NCBI GenBank assembly: GCA_905116865.2
Contig: CAJHNH020008543.1
Coordinates: 1,146,002 to 1,210,001, forward strand
Direction of reading: 5' to 3'
DNA: 64,000 bases
Origin: Candidula unifasciata
Taxonomy: Eukaryota > Mollusca > Gastropoda > Stylommatophora > Geomitridae
The first letter of the stretch is position 1; every line of letters starts with the position of its first letter. This document shows positions 62,890 through 64,000 of this stretch, piece by piece. The notes below the pieces were generated by a model that saw only the letters and a list, made by a program, of their open reading frames with translations, was not told the DNA's origin and did not search any database. Made by a program: the position numbers and the translations under genes.

Positions 62890-63985
62890 CGACCGCATCG
62901 GCGACCGTGTCACTCATTGGCTCGCTGGTAAACGACTACATCACATCAACATTACAGGAGTCCACTCTGTGGCTCTTGGTGGGGTGAATGCTAAGTCATT
63001 TTATATGGCGCACATAACTTAGTCACAATTATAGCCCAAAGCTCCCCCTTCAAGGACTCTGGTGAAAGGTGACGATTTTTTCCCCAGCAAAGCGCCTATC
63101 TACCTACCTTCAACATTATTGTTATTCAATATTGCATTATTCGTACTTATAGTATTAACTATAAAAGTAGTAGTCGCAGCAGCAGCGGTATTAGTATTCT
63201 TTCAGTCCTGTAAGAGTTGTGCCACTAGACAGGCACCTGACGGGGCAGCTAGTGATAATCGGATACAAAACCGGCTCCAGCTGATGGCCCATGCTGCTGA
63301 CGTCACCAAACCGAGCTAACGATAAGTTAACACAGCGTTTCTCAAACATTTTTCTCCCACATAACCTTAAAGTGTTTGAATACTTAAGAAAAGAAGAAGA
63401 AGAAGAAAAAACAAACATTACAAATTTAATATCAAACAAATCTGGAAAAATTATTGATTTTTGTCGTGGCACTCCTGTGATACGCTCACTGCACCCCTGG
63501 GTGCCGCGGCATTCTATTTGAGAATCGCCGCGGAAACGCATCGTTTGCGCGGTTTAGTGGCGTCAGCTGGAGCCGGTCTTGGTCCGATACAAAAGTCAGC
63601 ATCTTTGTCAAACCCACCCACTCTGGACTACGGGTTACCCTACTTCGAAACTGTTTTGTGGCGACCCAGTATAACTTTGCTATATGGTTGTGCGGAATTT
63701 TCCAGGATTTGTCATCGACGACAGGTGGCCAACTGGCTCGCCATTGGACGACTTCGTCGCCGAGTGGGACAGTATTTGGGTCTGTCTCCTTTGATCGCAT
63801 CAACACTGCAGGAATCCTTTTCAGGGCTCTTGGTGGCGTACAATGCTAAGCCATTTTGTTTGGCGTACAAAACCGAGTCCCAATTTCAACCTGAAGCTCC
63901 CCTTCGGTGATACTGATTGAACTTGACGATTTCTTACCTGTTTTTCTCAAGCGAAGCACCTATCTACATACCAGGATTTGTAGCT
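62890..63985. repeat. Diverged direct repeat of ~250 bp (62890-63120 and 63730-63985)
   Basis: Ordered matches: acatcaacattacaggagtc / gcatcaacactgcaggaatc, tcttggtggggtgaatgcta / tcttggtggcgtacaatgct, cattttatatggcgcaca / cattttgtttggcgtaca, and aagc(g/a)cctatctac(c/a)tacc. The hAT-like MITE lies between the copies. Confidence 0.65.
63330..63530. mobile_element. hAT-like MITE
   Basis: Left end cagcgtttctcaaac and right end atttgagaatcgccg; as inverted repeats they match at about 11 of 15 positions. The right end is preceded by cctgggtgccgcggcat, the usual subterminal pattern. No 8-bp target duplication is obvious. Confidence 0.45.
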
Positions 63986-64000
63986 GCTTTATTCTCATAC

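Noticed and set aside
63461..63910. 149-codon plus frame near the right edge
   Set aside because: It spans the hAT-like MITE end and one copy of a duplicated repeat; no recognised domain.

Overview
This is eukaryotic, intron-rich and very repeat-rich DNA. The repeat content points to a lophotrochozoan, most probably a gastropod mollusc: a nimbus-type (I-clade) LINE with an RNase H domain, several tRNA-derived SINE families, RTE-like and other LINE tails, and a sialin-type SLC17 transporter gene with its introns full of micro- and minisatellites. Species identity is inference. There is one assembly gap (N, 1484-1500).

Host genes. The only well supported host gene is a plus-strand SLC17 (sialin/vesicular anion transporter type) gene. 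Nine coding exons lie between 10935 and 39224, with canonical GT-AG sites and matching phases, ending in a stop at 39222-39224. The exon that should carry about TM2-TM4 is absent between 11140 and 21380, and the first coding exon was not found. Two weaker gene calls are a small two-exon reading frame at 8143-8532 and a first coding exon with a signal peptide at 62117-62171, which has an RFX X-box-like palindrome 64 bp upstream of its ATG.

Mobile DNA. The centrepiece is a 7.9-kb LTR retrotransposon (12429-20306) in the intron where the transporter exon is missing. Its two ~1.58-kb LTRs are almost identical. Its coding order is gag, protease, integrase, reverse transcriptase, RNase H, with integrase BEFORE reverse transcriptase. 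That is the arrangement of the Gmr1 group of Ty3/gypsy elements, and its gag has a region resembling the SCAN domain. Three frame breaks interrupt the pol part. The element sits between two trinucleotide arrays. Other mobile DNA includes a possible 3' half of another LTR element (3060-5615), a possible solo LTR (45742-46220), a nimbus-like LINE whose last ~460 bp are inverted in place (48215-49928), pieces of at least five other LINE types, hAT-like MITEs and at least five SINE families.

Layout. 1-10 kb: dispersed repeats, LTR-element remnant, small gene candidate, 64-bp minisatellite. 10-40 kb: SLC17 gene with the Gmr1-like element and exon-adjacent minisatellites (30-bp before exon 4, 21-bp before exon 6, 27-bp after exon 7, a 30/60-bp higher-order array before exon 8). 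40-57 kb: SINE/LINE graveyard, a large CT-rich tract, the inverted nimbus-like element and an 83-bp minisatellite of about 23 units. 57-64 kb: AT-rich repeats, a paired hairpin, the signal-peptide exon, and hAT-like and duplicated repeats at the right edge.
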